From Heterostelium multicystogenum (Eukaryota; Evosea; Eumycetozoa; Acytosteliales; Acytosteliaceae), in the NCBI GenBank assembly GCA_003667245.1, contig RCNN01000492.1, positions 1-64,000 of the forward strand: 64,000 nt of DNA, given 5' to 3'. The position numbers and the translations under genes were made by a program. Numbering within the stretch: the stretch's first letter is position 1; each line of letters starts with the position of its first letter. Below are positions 51,061-61,410 of this stretch, one piece after another. The notes under the pieces were generated by a model. It did no database searches. It was not told the origin of the DNA and saw nothing but the letters and a program-made list of their open reading frames with translations.

Positions 51061-52785
51061 TTATTGGCCGGGCGCGGTTTGGCGCCAGGCCTGGGAGCGG
51101 CGCAACAAGCCGCGTGAGGCCCACGCCAGCAGCAAGGACACGCCCGCCGAGGTGAACAGGATCAGGGTCGACATGGCCGCCGCACCGCCGACGTTGCCGG
51201 CGTCGTCCATGTTCAGTACGGCGACGGCGGCGAGGATGGTGTCGGGGCTGTAGAGGAAGATCGCGGCGGAGACGGTGGTCATCGCCGAGACGAACAGGTA
51301 GCGCACGATGTCCAGCAGCGCCGGCAGGCAGATCGGCACGGTGACCCGCAGGTAATGGCGGTACAGCGGCGCCTTCAGCGACAGCGCGGCGGCTTCGAAT
51401 TCCGCGTCCAGTTGGCGCAGGGCCGTGGTGGCGGTCATTTGGGCGGTGGTCAAATAGTGAGCAATGGTGCACACCACCAGCAACGTCATGGTGCCGTAGA
51501 GCACATGCAGCGGGTTGCCGTTGAGGTTGAAAAAGAACACGTAGCCCAGGCCGAGCACCAACCCCGGCACCGCCATCGGCACGAAGCTGAGCATGCGCAG
51601 CGCCAGGTTCAGGCCTTCTGGCCCCTGGTCTTTTCCATCAGGTAGGCGCCGGTGAAGATCAGCACGCTGCCGATCAACGCGGTGCACAAGGCCATGGTGA
51701 TGCTGTTGCGGTAGGCCAGCCAGCCGCCGCCGGCCGTGTCTTCGAACTGGTAGTGGGCCAGGGACAGCGACAGGTTGTAGGGCCAGAATTTCACCAGGGA
51801 TGAGTAGACCGCCATGCCGAACACCAGCAGCAGGATCGCGCAGATCAGCAGGACGATGGCCAGGTAGCAGCCATCCCGCAGTTTCGACGGTGCCGGCTGG
51901 AACACCTGGGCGCGGCCGCTCATGGAGTCGCCGTGACGACGGCGTAGCCAGGCGTCGACACCGAAGCTGAACAGTGCCGGCAGCAGCAGGACCATGCCGA
52001 TCAAGGCACCGCGGCCGAATTGCTGCTGGCCGACCACGGCTTTGTAGGCTTCCAGCGCCAACACTTGGTAGTCGCCGCCCACTACAACAGGCACACCGAA
52101 GTCGGTGATGGTCAGGGTGAACACCAGGCAAAACGCGGCAAACACGGCCTGGCGCGTCGCCGGCCAGGTGATGCTGCGAAACGCCCGGGCGGGACTCGCG
52201 CCCATGCTCGATGCGGCATCGAACAAACGTGCATCCGCCAGGGAAAAGCGCCGACAACAGGATCATCAAGGCATGGGGAAAGGTGTAGATCACTTCGCCG
52301 AGGACGATGCCCCAGAAGCCATAGATGTTGTCCGACAGCAGCCCGCGCAACATGCCCTGGTTGCCGAACAGGTAGACCAGCGCAATCCCGGGCAACATCG
52401 ACGGCGCCATCAACGGCAGCAGCGACATGCCGCGCCAGATCGCCTTGCCGGGAATCAGCGTGCGTTGCAGCGCGTAGGCAAACAGGTAAGCCAGCGGTAC
52501 GACGATGACCGCCACGCTGCCGGAAACCTTCAGGCTGTTACCCAGCAACCAGTGGAAGTTATCGCTGGTGACCAACTCCCGCGCCGCCACCAGGCCACCG
52601 CCCTGCCCGGCTTCACTGCTGAAGCCGCGCCAGAAGATCGCCAGCAGCGGCATCAGCACCGCGACGCCCAGCAGGCAGAGCCAGAGCAGCTTGCCGCCGA
52701 TAACAAAAATACGGTCGCCGAGTTCGGCACGGGAAACCTGACGAGCCACGTTATCGGGTATCGGCAGAGTCATATCGCGGGCCAT
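51061..52785 (-). CDS. Phosphonate ABC transporter permease, fused two-domain (frameshifted)
   Basis: About 574 residues with two homologous membrane domains, as in the iron/aminoethylphosphonate permease group. First half: KLLWLCLLGVAVLMPLLAIF, MAPSMLPGIALVYLFG and the EAA-like loop FDAASSMGASPARAFRSITW. Second half: CYLAIVLLICAILLLVFGMA and the second loop FEAAALSLKAPLYRHYLRVT. Shifts near 51615 and 52240. The start is MARDMTLPIPD (ATG 52785) or the Met four residues later (52773); neither is excluded. It nearly abuts the ATPase gene. Confidence 0.85.
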   Translation of the reverse strand: MARDMTLPIPDNVARQVSRAELGDRIFVIGGKLLWLCLLGVAVLMPLLAIFWRGFSSEAGQGGGLVAARELVTSDNFHWLLGNSLKVSGSVAVIVVPLAYLFAYALQRTLIPGKAIWRGMSLLPLMAPSMLPGIALVYLFGNQGMLRGLLSDNIYGFWGIVLGEVIYTFPHALMILLSALFPGGCTFVRCRIEHGRESRPGVSQHHLAGDAPGRVCRVLPGVHPDHHRLRCACCSGRRLPSVGAGSLQSRGRPAAIRPRCLDRHGPAAAGTVQLRCRRLATPSSRRLHERPRPGVPAGTVETAGWLLPGHRPADLRDPAAGVRHGGLLIPGEILALQPVAVPGPLPVRRHGRRRLAGLPQQHHHGLVHRVDRQRADLHRRLPDGKDQGPEGLNLALRMLSFVPMAVPGLVLGLGYVFFFNLNGNPLHVLYGTMTLLVVCTIAHYLTTAQMTATTALRQLDAEFEAAALSLKAPLYRHYLRVTVPICLPALLDIVRYLFVSAMTTVSAAIFLYSPDTILAAVAVLNMDDAGNVGGAAAMSTLILFTSAGVSLLLAWASRGLLRRSQAWRQTAPGQ

Positions 52786-52786
52786 C

Positions 52787-53850
52787 TCAGGCAAACACCT
52801 GCAGGCTGCGCGGGGGCAGCGCGACCCAGATGTCCTGGGCGCCAAGACGCGGCATGGCTTCCGGGGCCAGTTCGGCCAGCAGCGGATGGCCGGGCAGTTG
52901 GTCCAGCTCGAAGCTCATGCGGCAGCGGTTGCCGAGGAAAGTGATCTCGCGGACCTTGGCCGGGAACAGGTTTTCTTCATGCACCGGCGGGTTGACGCTG
53001 ATGCTTCCGGGCGGCAGAACAGACGGCCCGATTTCGCGACGCCTGCGTTGTCCGCCAGGCGCATATTCATGCCGCCAACCTGAGCGTGGCTGGCGCTGTT
53101 GCGACTGAACGGCAGCCAGTTGCCCTGGCCGACGAACTCGGCCACGAACGGTGTGGCCGGGCGGTCGTAGATTTCCTGGGGCGTGGCGTACTGCTCGACC
53201 TTGCCGTTGTTCATCACAGCGATGCGGTCGGCCATCAGCATGGCCTCGTCCTGGTTGTGGGTGACCATCAGGGTGGTGATGCCCAAGCGGCGCTGCAATT
53301 GGCGCAGCTCGGTGCACAGATGCTCGCGCACCCGGGCGTCGAGGGCCGACATGGGTTCGTCCAGCAGCAGCAAGGACGGCGCCGGCGCTAGGGCGCGAGC
53401 CAGTGCCACACGCTGTTGTTGGCCGCCGGAAAGTTGGCCGGGGTATTTCTTTTCGCTGCCCACCAAACCCACCAGTTCGAGCATCTGCCCGACACGCTTG
53501 CGCACTTCATCGCGGCCACTGCCGGTGAGGCCGTAGCCGATGTTCGCTTCGACGGTGAGATTGGGAAACAGCGCGTAGGACTGGAACAGAATGCCGTAGT
53601 CCCGAGCCTGGGGTGCCAGTAGGGAAACATCGCGGTCGCCGAGGTACAACTCGCCGCTGTCCTGGCGCTCCAGGCCGGCGATGCAGCGTAGCAAGGTGGT
53701 CTTGCCGCAGCCCGACGGGCCCAGCAGGCACACCAGTTCGCCAGCGGCGACGTCCAGGGACACATTATCCAGCGCGGTGAAGGCGCCGAAGCGTTTCTGT
53801 ACACCGCGCACCTTCATTGGCGCGCCGGGATTAGTCATGGCTGTGTTCAT
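52787..53850 (-). CDS. Phosphonate ABC transporter ATP-binding protein (frameshifted)
   Basis: An ABC ATPase of about 354 residues. Walker [22 protein letters not shown]-loop [15 protein letters not shown], signature [20 protein letters not shown], Walker [14 protein letters not shown] and the switch [14 protein letters not shown]. The C-terminal TOBE-like domain (from about residue 280) has [20 protein letters not shown]. One shift near 53010-53030 within that domain. It is first in the operon after the LysR gene, separated by the second copy of the four-hairpin repeat. Confidence 0.87.
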
Positions 53851-53967
53851 GGAGGCACCTCATCAAACTGATGAAGGTCATCCTAGGCAGGCAATGCGTC
53901 CCTCTTGTGGCAGAAAGGCAAAACGTGGCGATAGTGGTATTGGTGGATTTGGGTTGTGCCAACAGAT

Positions 53968-54075
53968 TGTTCCCTACGCTCTGCGTGGGAATACATCCTG
54001 TGACGCTCCGCGTCACGACCTTAAGAGCGGACGCGGAGCGTCCAGGCCAGCATTCCCACGCAGAGCGTGGGAACG
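53968..54075. repeat. Four-hairpin palindromic repeat, copy 2
   Basis: Same four-hairpin order and orientation as the copy at 49906, with a few changes (first stem TTCCCTACGC and loops TCT, GGA). The two copies are direct repeats about 4 kb apart. They lie exactly in the intergenic gaps on each side of the three transporter genes. Confidence 0.9.
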
Positions 54076-54076
54076 A

Positions 54077-54943
54077 TCAGAGCGGCGACATTTCCTGCGC
54101 CAACCCCAGGAACGCTGCCGGCAACCGCGCGCCCTTTCGCTCTTTGAGGCAGTACAAATACTCGGGAATCTGCGGTGCATTTTCGATGGTCAGCACGCGC
54201 AATTGCGGATCGTGGGGCACTTCCTGGCGGGCAATGATGCTGATGCCGATATTGCGCAGCACTGCCTCACGGATCGATTCCCGGCTGCCGATCTCCAGCA
54301 GCGGCCCGTAACTCACGCCAGCGCCCTGTAACATCTCTTCAGTCAATCGGCGGGTGGTGGAGCCCGGCTCGCGCATCAGCAAGGTATGCCCGGCCAGCGC
54401 AGTCAGCGGTACATGATCAAGCACTGCCAGCGGGATGATTGCGATGCACCGCCAGCACCAGCGGGTCCATGCCCAGTACCCGCCGGATCAGGCGCGGGTC
54501 TTCAAGCAATTGGGATGAGGCAGCGACGTCGACGCGGTAGTCATCCAGCGCTTCCAGCACCTGCTGGGAGTTGCCGATCTCCACCCGAAACCTCGACCTG
54601 CGGCAGCCGCTCGCGGAAGGTCTTGACCAGGTCGAGGATGTAATAAGGCGCCGTCGCGGCAATCCTCAAGGCCCCTTGTACCTGGCCACTGTTGCGCAGG
54701 AAAAACTCGATATCCGCTTCCTGCTGCAACAGCGCCTTGACCATCGGCAACAGCCGCGCGCCTTCGTCGCTGACGGTCAGGCGGCGCCCGCCACGGTAGA
54801 ACAATTCCACCGAGTACTGGCTTTCCAGGTGACGAATCTGGGTGGTCACCGTGGGCTGGCTGAGCCCGAGCTTTTTTCGCCGCCTGGGTAATGCTGCCCA
54901 GGCGGGCGACCATGTAAAACGCCTTCAGCTCGGCACTCAGCAC
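54077..54943 (-). CDS. LysR-type regulator, phosphonate-associated (frameshifted)
   Basis: About 289 residues. HTH at the N-terminus: MLSAELKAFYMVARLGSITQ, then AAKKLGLSQPTVTTQIRHLE once a shift near 54875 is allowed for. The effector domain includes GALRIAATAPYYILDLVKTF, VDVAASSQLLEDPRLI, LMREPGSTTRRLTEEMLQ and ISIIARQEVPHDPQL. Further shifts near 54590 and 54430. Its position ahead of the transporter operon suggests control of phosphonate genes. The repeat at 53968 separates it from them. cadA lies just upstream with a 16-base gap, convergent-free. Confidence 0.85.
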
Positions 54944-54959
54944 ACCACCCTCTCATCGA

Positions 54960-57229
54960 CTATTTGCGCAGCAGGCGCAGACCATTGAATACCACCAGCA
55001 GGCTCACGCCCATGTCGGCGAACACCGCCATCCACATGGTGGCCATCCAAGGAAGGTCACCGCGAGGAAGATCGCCTTGAATCACCAGGGCCAGGGCGAT
55101 GTTCTGCTTGAGGATACTCGACGTTTGCCGCGACAGCCGAATGAATGCTGGAATCTTGCGCAGGTCGTCGTCCATCAGGGCCACGTCGGCGGTCTCGATG
55201 GCGGTATCGGTACCCGCAGCAGCCATGGCAAAACCGATCTCGGAACGGGCCAGCGCCGGGGCGTCGTTGATGCCGTCGCCGACCATGCCGACCCGGTGGC
55301 CCTTGGCGTAGAGCGCTTCGATGGCTTGCAGTTTGTCGGTGGGCAACAGGTCGCCCTGGGCCTGGTCGATGCCCACCTGATCGGCGATTGCCTTGGCGGT
55401 GTGGGTGTTGTCGCCGGTGAGCATCAGGGTCTTGATGCCCAGGTCATGCAACTGTTGGATGGCCTCGCGGCTGGTGTCTTTCACGGTGTCGGCCACCGCG
55501 AACAGCGCCAGCGGGCCAGATTTGTCCAGCAGCAGGACCACGGACTTGCCTTGTTTTTCCAGGGCGAAGAGTTTTTCTTCAAGGGCCGGCGAGCACAGGT
55601 TCAGCTCTTCCACCAGACGGTGATTGCCCAGGTAATAGACTTCACCATTGATTTCACCCTTCACACCGCGACCCGCCAGGGCTTCGAAGTTATCCACAGT
55701 GTGAACGGTGAGATTCTTATCCACAGCCGCGTTGGCGATGGCCAGGGACACCGGGTGATCGGAGCGTCCGGCCAGGCTCGCGGCCAGGGCTGGGGCGCTG
55801 TCTTCCATGTTCGGGAACAGCGACAGGTTAATCGGTTTGCACCGGTTTGCCGTGGGTGATGGTGCCGGTCTTGTCCAGGGCCAGGTAGTCGAGCTTGTAA
55901 CCGCCCTCCAGGTACACGCCGCCCTTGATCAGGATGCCTTTGCGCGCCGCGGCGGCCAGGCCGCTGACGATGGTCACCGGGGTGGAAATCACCAGCGCAC
56001 ACGGGCAGGCGACGACCAGCAATACCAGCGCACGGTAGATCCAATCAAACCACACGCCTGCCATGAACAGCGGCGGAATCAGCGCCACGCCCAAGGCAAA
56101 GATAAACACCGCCGGGTGTAGACCTTGGCGAAGGTGTCGACAAAACGCTGGGTAGGCGCACGGGCGCCCTGGGCCTGTTCCACGGCGTGGATGATCCGCG
56201 CCAGAGTCGAGTTATTGGCGGCGGCGGTGACTTTGTATTCCAGGGAACCGGCCTGGTTGATGGTGCCGGCGAAAACTTTGTCGCCCACGGTCTTTTCAAT
56301 CGGCAGGCTTTCACCGGTAATCGGCGCCTGGTCGATGGTGGACTGGCCGGAGGTGACTTCACCGTCGAGACCAATACGCTCGCCGGGACGAACCCGCACG
56401 ATGACACCCAGTTCGATGATTTTGACATCCTGTTCAACCCAACTGCCGTCGGCCTGACGAACCGTGGCCTGTTCCGGGGTCATCTGCATCAAGCCACTGA
56501 TGGCATTGCGCGCGCGGTCCAGGGACTTGGCTTCGATCAGTTCGGCCACGGTAAACAGGAACATCACCATCGCCGCTTCCGGCCACTGGCCGATCAGGAT
56601 CGCGCCGGTGACGGCGATGCTCATCAGGGCGTTGATGTTCAGGTTGAGGTTTTTCAGGGCGATCCAGCCCTTTTTGTAGGTGGTGAGGCCGCCGCTGAAG
56701 ATCGAGATCAGCGCGACCAGGGCAATCACCCACGTCGGGGCTGCGTTGGTGAAGTGCAGCACTTCAGCCCCAGCGCGCCCACGCCGGACACAGCCAGCGG
56801 CCACCAGTGCTTCTTCGCCGGCGGCTCAGCCGGGGCGACGCCTTCTTCGATGGGGTCCGCCTGCATGCCCAGGGACTTGATGGCGTCGATGATCGGCGCG
56901 GTCGTCGGCAGGTCGTGAGTGACGCCGAGAATGCGGTTGATCAGGTTGAATTCCAGCTGCTGCACACCCGCAAGCTTGCCCAGTTTGTTCTGGATCAGCG
57001 TCTGCTCGGTGGGGCAGTCCATGGCTTCGATGCGGAAGGTGCTCAGCCGCGAGCCCGCTGTCGGGGCTTCGGTCAGCTTCACCAGCGCCGGCGCGGCCTT
57101 GCTGGAACAGCAGGAATCGCCATGGCTGCCATGGTCGTGCTTCTGCACAGGTTTGAGCTTGGGGCCGTGATCGTGCGCGTGGTCATGATCATGGTCGTGC
57201 TTGTGCGGGGTGTGGATGGAATCGCTCAT
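54960..57229 (-). CDS. cadA: Cadmium/zinc-translocating P-type ATPase (frameshifted)
   Basis: CadA exports Cd2+, Zn2+ and Pb2+ from the cytoplasm. About 755 residues. The N-terminus is His-rich (HKHDHDHDHAHDHG) followed by SHGDSCCSSK and an HMA domain with IEAMDCPTEQTLIQNKLGKL. Core motifs: VVACPCALVISTPVTIVSG (metal-binding CPC), ALDKTGTITHGKP (phosphorylated Asp), MLTGDNTHTAKAIA and MVGDGINDAPALARSE. Shifts near 55045, 55830, 56115 and 56765. Chosen start ATG 57229. It is divergent from cadR and sits behind a MerR-type promoter. Confidence 0.95.
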
Positions 57230-57260
57230 TCTGTCGCGTCCGTAAAGGTGCCTGTTGCCA

Positions 57261-57291
57261 AGTAAAGACCCTGTAGCCACTATAGGGTCAA
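57261..57291 (-). promoter_or_regulatory. MerR-type cadA promoter and CadR operator
   Basis: Reading toward cadA, a -35 TTGACC (57291-57286) and a -10 TTTACT (57266-57261) are separated by 19 bases, longer than the usual 17. This is the hallmark of MerR-family promoters. The spacer carries an operator at 57268-57288 with half-sites ACCCTATAG and CTACAGGGT, the CadR/PbrR consensus. Confidence 0.9.
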
Positions 57292-57314
57292 GCATCCTTT
57301 TGGAGATTGCTGCG

Positions 57315-57765
57315 ATGAAGATCGGCGAATTGGCAAAATTGACGGATTGCCAGGTGGAAACCATCCGTTATTACGAGAAAGAAGGCCTGCTGCCGCCGCC
57401 TGCGCGCAGTGACGGTAATTACCGGCTGTACACCCCAGGCGCACACCGAACGGCTGGTGTTTATCCGCAACTGCCGCAGCCTGGACATGACCCTTGAGGA
57501 AATTCGCAGCCTGCTGGGCCTGCGTGACAGTCCTCAGGACCAGTGCGAAAGCGTGAATGCGTTGATCGACGAGCATATCCACCACGTCAAGGCGCGGATC
57601 GACGGGCTGCTGGCGTTGCAGGAACAGTTGCTCGACCTGCGCCAACGCTGCGGCGGCGGGCCGGATCTGGATCAGTGCGGGATTTTGCAGCGGCTGGAAG
57701 TCAGCGGGAGTGTCGCGGCCAGCGAGGCTGAGCCATCACATGTGGGCAGAAGCCACGGGCATTGA
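57315..57765 (+). CDS. cadR: CadR-type MerR family regulator (frameshifted)
   Basis: CadR senses Cd2+/Zn2+ and activates cadA. About 149 residues. The N-terminal HTH MKIGELAKLTDCQVETIRYY is typical, then EKEGLLPPPARSDGNYRLYT and the helix TLEEIRSLLGLRD. Metal-binding cysteines: one in SPQDQCESV and two in LRQRCGGGPDLDQCGI, the CadR triad. A His-rich tail SHVGRSHGH follows. One extra base near 57437 (cccaggcgc) shifts the frame. It is transcribed away from cadA. Confidence 0.93.
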
Positions 57766-57779
57766 ATGTGTACACAAAA

Positions 57780-57876
57780 AAATGTGGGAGCGGGCTTGCT
57801 CGCGAAAGCGGAGTGTCAGCCACTGAATGTGTTTCTGATACACCGTATTCGCGAGCAAGCCCGCTCCCACATTTGG
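57780..57876. repeat. REPIN, GAGCGGGC type
   Basis: AATGTGGGAGCGGGCTTGCT and GCCCGCTCCCACATTTGG lie in inverted order in the gap between convergent cadR and thyA genes, about 97 bases in total. Confidence 0.9.
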
Positions 57877-57889
57877 ACCGAGATCGCTT

Positions 57890-58723
57890 TTAGATCGCTA
57901 CATCGGCCTTGATGCTCGGATCAGCGTCATAGCCCACGATTTCAAAATCTTCGAATTTGTAATCGTAGATCGACGCGGGTTTGCGCTTGATCACCAGTTC
58001 CGGCAGCTTCTTCGGCGTGCGCGCCAGCTGGGTCTGGATCTGTTCCATGTGGTTGCTGTAGGCGTGGGTGTCGCCCGTGGTGACGATGATCTCGTGAGGG
58101 ATCAGGTCGCACTGCTGGGCCAGCATATGGGTGAGCAACGCCAGGGCAGCGGTGTTGTACGGCAGGCCGAGGAATACATCTGAGCTGCGGATGTACAACT
58201 GCATCGACAGATGACCGTCATGCACAAAAGCCTGGTACAGCAGGTGGCAAGGTGGCAGCGCTTGCTTGCCGTCCCGGGCGTTCTGCTGCGGGCTTTTGGT
58301 CTCGTCCGGCAGGTACTCGACGTTCCAGCCGTGAAACAGGATGCGGCGGCTGTTGGGGTTGGTCTTCAGCGTCTCGACCATGTAGTCGATCTGGTTGATC
58401 TTGCCGCCGTCCTTGGTGGGCCAGGCGGTCCACTGCTCGCCGTACACCGGGCCCAGGTCGCCGTCTTCGGTGGCCCATTCGTCCCAGATACGCACGCCAT
58501 TTTCGTTCAGCCACTTGATGTTGGTGTTGCCACTCAACATCCAGATCAATTCATTGGCGATGCTTTTGAAGTGAAGCTTCTTGGTGGTCAGCAGCGGGAA
58601 GCCGTCGGCCAAGCTATGCCGAAACTGACGGGCAAACACGGCCTTGGTGCCGGTGCCGGTGCGGTCGCCCTTGGTCAGGCCATTGGTCACGACATCGTTC
58701 AGTAGTTCGAGATATTGCTTCAT
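57890..58723 (-). CDS. thyA: Thymidylate synthase
   Basis: An intact 277-residue enzyme making dTMP from dUMP and methylene-THF. The nucleophile Cys is in [15 protein letters not shown]; the start [20 protein letters not shown] and [18 protein letters not shown] are family hallmarks. [20 protein letters not shown] and [19 protein letters not shown] follow. The C-terminus is [10 protein letters not shown]. It is downstream of lgt in the same direction, with a GC-rich stem-loop between them. Confidence 0.97.
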   Translation of the reverse strand: MKQYLELLNDVVTNGLTKGDRTGTGTKAVFARQFRHSLADGFPLLTTKKLHFKSIANELIWMLSGNTNIKWLNENGVRIWDEWATEDGDLGPVYGEQWTAWPTKDGGKINQIDYMVETLKTNPNSRRILFHGWNVEYLPDETKSPQQNARDGKQALPPCHLLYQAFVHDGHLSMQLYIRSSDVFLGLPYNTAALALLTHMLAQQCDLIPHEIIVTTGDTHAYSNHMEQIQTQLARTPKKLPELVIKRKPASIYDYKFEDFEIVGYDADPSIKADVAI

Positions 58724-58744
58724 GTGTATACCTGTATCGTTGAA

Positions 58745-58767
58745 GCCGGGACCCTCGGGCCCCGGCG
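58745..58767 (-). terminator. GC-rich stem-loop between lgt and thyA
   Basis: GCCGGG and CCCGGC pair around ACCCTCGGGC in the short gap between lgt and thyA. It lacks a T run, so it may not terminate transcription and may instead shape the lgt-thyA mRNA. Confidence 0.4.
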
Positions 58768-58774
58768 TTCGAAT

Positions 58775-59587
58775 TTAAAGCGCGGTGTTCTTGATGCCTT
58801 GCGGGCGATTGTAAGCCCACCACAGCAGGCCCAGGCCGGCGATGATCATCGGCAGGCTGAGAATCTGACCCATGGTCACCCAGCCCCACGCCAGGTAGCC
58901 CAGTTGCGCATCCGGCACCCGTACGAACTCGACGATAAAGCGGAAGATCCCGTAGAACAACGCGAACATCCCCGAAACGGCCATGGTTGGGCGTGGCTTG
59001 CGCGAGAAGATGTAGAGGATCAGGAACAGCGCCACGCCTTCCAGGGCGAACTGGTACAGCTGCGAGGGGTGGCGCGGCAATTGCGCCGGGTCGCTGAACG
59101 GCGGGAACACCATGGCCCACGGCACGTCAGTCGGCTTGCCCCACAGTTCGGCGTTGATGAAGTTACCGATGCGCCCGGCACCCAGGCCAATCGGCACGAA
59201 CGGTGCGACGAAGTCCATCAACTGGAAGAACGACTTGCCGTTACGCCGGCCAAACCACCAGGCGGCGATCATCACCCCCACAAACCCGCCGTGGAACGCC
59301 ATGCCGCCCTTCCACACCTCGAAGATCAGCGTCGGGTTGGCGATGTAGGCTGGCAGGTCGTAGAACAGCACATAACCCAGGCGTCCGCCGACGATGACCC
59401 CCATCGACATCCAGAACACCATGTCGGAGAGCTTCTCCTTGGTCCAGGTCGGGTCGAAACGGTTCAGGCGCCGGGAAGCCAGCAGCCAGGCACCGCCGAT
59501 GCCGATCAGGTACATCAACCCGTACCAATGGATTTGCAGCGGACCGATGGCCACGGCCACCGGGTTGATCTGCGGGTAAGGCAGCAT
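58775..59587 (-). CDS. lgt: Prolipoprotein diacylglyceryl transferase
   Basis: An intact 270-residue membrane enzyme that attaches diacylglycerol to the lipobox Cys of lipoproteins. The Lgt signature is [20 protein letters not shown], and the HGG loop is in [20 protein letters not shown]. Seven hydrophobic helices are apparent, including [18 protein letters not shown]. The start is [20 protein letters not shown]. It precedes thyA, the widely conserved lgt-thyA pair. Confidence 0.97.
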   Translation of the reverse strand: MLPYPQINPVAVAIGPLQIHWYGLMYLIGIGGAWLLASRRLNRFDPTWTKEKLSDMVFWMSMGVIVGGRLGYVLFYDLPAYIANPTLIFEVWKGGMAFHGGFVGVMIAAWWFGRRNGKSFFQLMDFVAPFVPIGLGAGRIGNFINAELWGKPTDVPWAMVFPPFSDPAQLPRHPSQLYQFALEGVALFLILYIFSRKPRPTMAVSGMFALFYGIFRFIVEFVRVPDAQLGYLAWGWVTMGQILSLPMIIAGLGLLWWAYNRPQGIKNTAL

Positions 59588-59653
59588 TGCGACTCCTCGT
59601 TAAATCAATAGTCATGGCGCATCGGACCATGCCGGTGCGCGATTAAGCCTGCG

Positions 59654-60436
59654 TTACAGCAAAAAATTCAGCCCTACGCAAAACAGCAGCCCGGCGAACA
59701 GCCGCTTGAGCAAGCGCGGCGACAACCGGTGCGCCAGGCGCGCGCCGAAACGGGCCGCCACCATGCTGGTCAGGGCGATGCCCAGCAGCGCCGGCAAGTA
59801 CACAAAGCCGAGACTATGATCGGGCAGCAGCGGATCATGCCAGCCCAGAATCATGAAACTTAACGCACTGGCCAGGGCGATCGGCAAGCCGCAGGCCGAC
59901 GAAAGTGGCCACTGCCTGCTGCATCGGCACGCTGCGCCAGGTCAGGAACGGCACGGTCAACGAACCACCACCGGTGCCGAAAATCGCCGACGACCAGCCG
60001 ATCACCCCGCCCGCCAGGGTCAGGCCGAGCTTGCCCGGCACCTGGCGGCTGGCCTTGGGCTTGAGCTCCAGGGTCATCTGCACGGCGATCACCAGGGCGA
60101 ACACACCGATGATCTTCTGTAGATGCGGCCCGGAGATCGCCTCGGCGGTCAGCGCGCCAACGCCCGCACCAGCAGGATACCCACGGCCATCCATACGAAG
60201 ATCGGCCAGCGCACGGCGCCGCGCCGATGATGCTCACGCACCGCATTCACCGACGTGAAGATAATAGACGCCAGGGACGTGCCGACAGCGAGGTGGGTCA
60301 GCACCGCGGGATCGAAGCCCTGCAAGGTGAAGCTGAACACCAGCACCGGCACAATAATGATGCCGCCGCCCACGCCGAACAGCCCGGCGAGCATGCCCGC
60401 GCAGGATCCCAGCAGCAAATACAGCAGAAATTCCAT
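59654..60436 (-). CDS. TSUP family membrane permease (frameshifted)
   Basis: A TauE/SafE-type (DUF81) exporter of about 260 residues. MEFLLYLLLGSCAGMLAGLF and GVGGGIIIVPVLVFSF form the first TSUP repeat. The second repeat has VIGWSSAIFGTGGGSLTVPF and later helices to FAGLLFCVGLNFLL. Shifts near 60170 and 59890. The transported ion (sulfite, sulfonate or another organic anion) cannot be told. It lies upstream of lgt in the same direction and divergent from the NRDE gene. Confidence 0.9.
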
Positions 60437-60525
60437 GGGAGCCCCCGAAAACAGACCGGCATGTTAACGGATGCAAAGCACAGGGTTCTATGGGTAGAGT
60501 GGGCAAAACACAAAGGGATCGCCTT

Positions 60526-61273
60526 ATGTGCCTGATTGTTTTCGCTTGGCGGCCGGGCCACGCCCAGCCGCTGATCGTCGCGGCCAACCGTGATGAATTT
60601 TATGCCCGGCCCAGTTTGCCGTTGGCCCAGTGGCTGGATGCGCCCCATGTTTACGCGGGCAGGGACCAGGAAGCGGGGCGGGACCTGGCTGGGAGTTGGC
60701 GCAGACGGGCGCTTTGCGGCGCTGACCAATATCCGTGACCCGCACCAGCCGCCGGCGCGCAAGTCGCGGGGTGAGTTGGTGGCGCGCTTTCTCAGCGGTT
60801 CGCTGTCGATTGACGACTATTTGGCCGACGTTAATGGCAGATCGATTGAATATGCGGGGTTTAACCTGCTGGTCGGGACGCGGGACGAGCTTTTGCATTA
60901 CATACGCCCAAGGAATCTGCGCCGACACCATTGGTGGGCGGGGTTTATGGGTTATCCAATGCAGGGCTGGATACGCCGTGGCCGAAGTTGTTGAAGGCCA
61001 AGGCGGCGCTGACAGAAGTGCTGGACGATCCGCAGCCTGAAGCCTTGCTGGGGATTTTGAGCGACCCGCAGACCGCGCCGTTTGCTGACTTGCCGGACAC
61101 CGGCGTGGGCTTGGCGACGGAGAGTTTGCTGTCGAGTGTGTTTATTGCCAGCCCCAGCTACGGGACGCGGGCGAGCACGGCGCTGATTGTGAATGCCGAC
61201 GGGACACGGCATATCGTGGAGGCAGTTTTGGCCGTATGGCGGACAGTTGGGTGAAGTTGAACTCAAAATCTGA
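60526..61273 (+). CDS. NRDE family protein (frameshifted)
   Basis: A TANGO2-like Ntn-type protein of about 248 residues with unknown biochemical role. It begins MCLIVFAWRPGHAQPLIVAA, with Cys-2 as the likely N-terminal nucleophile. The motif NRDE is at residues 21-24. ALTNIRDPHQPPARKSRGEL, FNLLVGTRDELLHY and GVYGLSNAGLDTPWPKLLKA are conserved. Shifts near 60688, 60905 and 61225; the last one gives the GGQLGEVELKI end at TGA 61271-61273. Confidence 0.9.
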
Positions 61274-61285
61274 ACCTCACGCAAA

Positions 61286-61383
61286 TCAAATGTGGGAGCG
61301 GGCTTGCTCGCGAAGGCGGCGTGTCAGCCAATACATAAGCTGACTGATGCACCGCTTTCGCGAGCAAGCCCGCTCCCACATTT
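61286..61383. repeat. REPIN, GAGCGGGC type
   Basis: CAAATGTGGGAGCGGGCTTG and GCCCGCTCCCACATTT in inverted order, about 98 bases in total, lie between convergent NRDE and ptsP genes. Confidence 0.9.
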
Positions 61384-61410
61384 CGATTGGGGACAGGCTC
61401 TGAAATCCGG

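Noticed and set aside
51061..52845. The 594-residue ORF taken as one protein in a single frame
   Set aside because: Its middle part (roughly 51615-52240) is unlike any permease, while another frame carries the proper permease sequence there. Two shifts explain it, so the real protein switches frame.
54386..54643. Small plus-strand ORFs opposite the LysR gene
   Set aside because: They run across the coding strand of the regulator with no homology or ribosome site that I could support.
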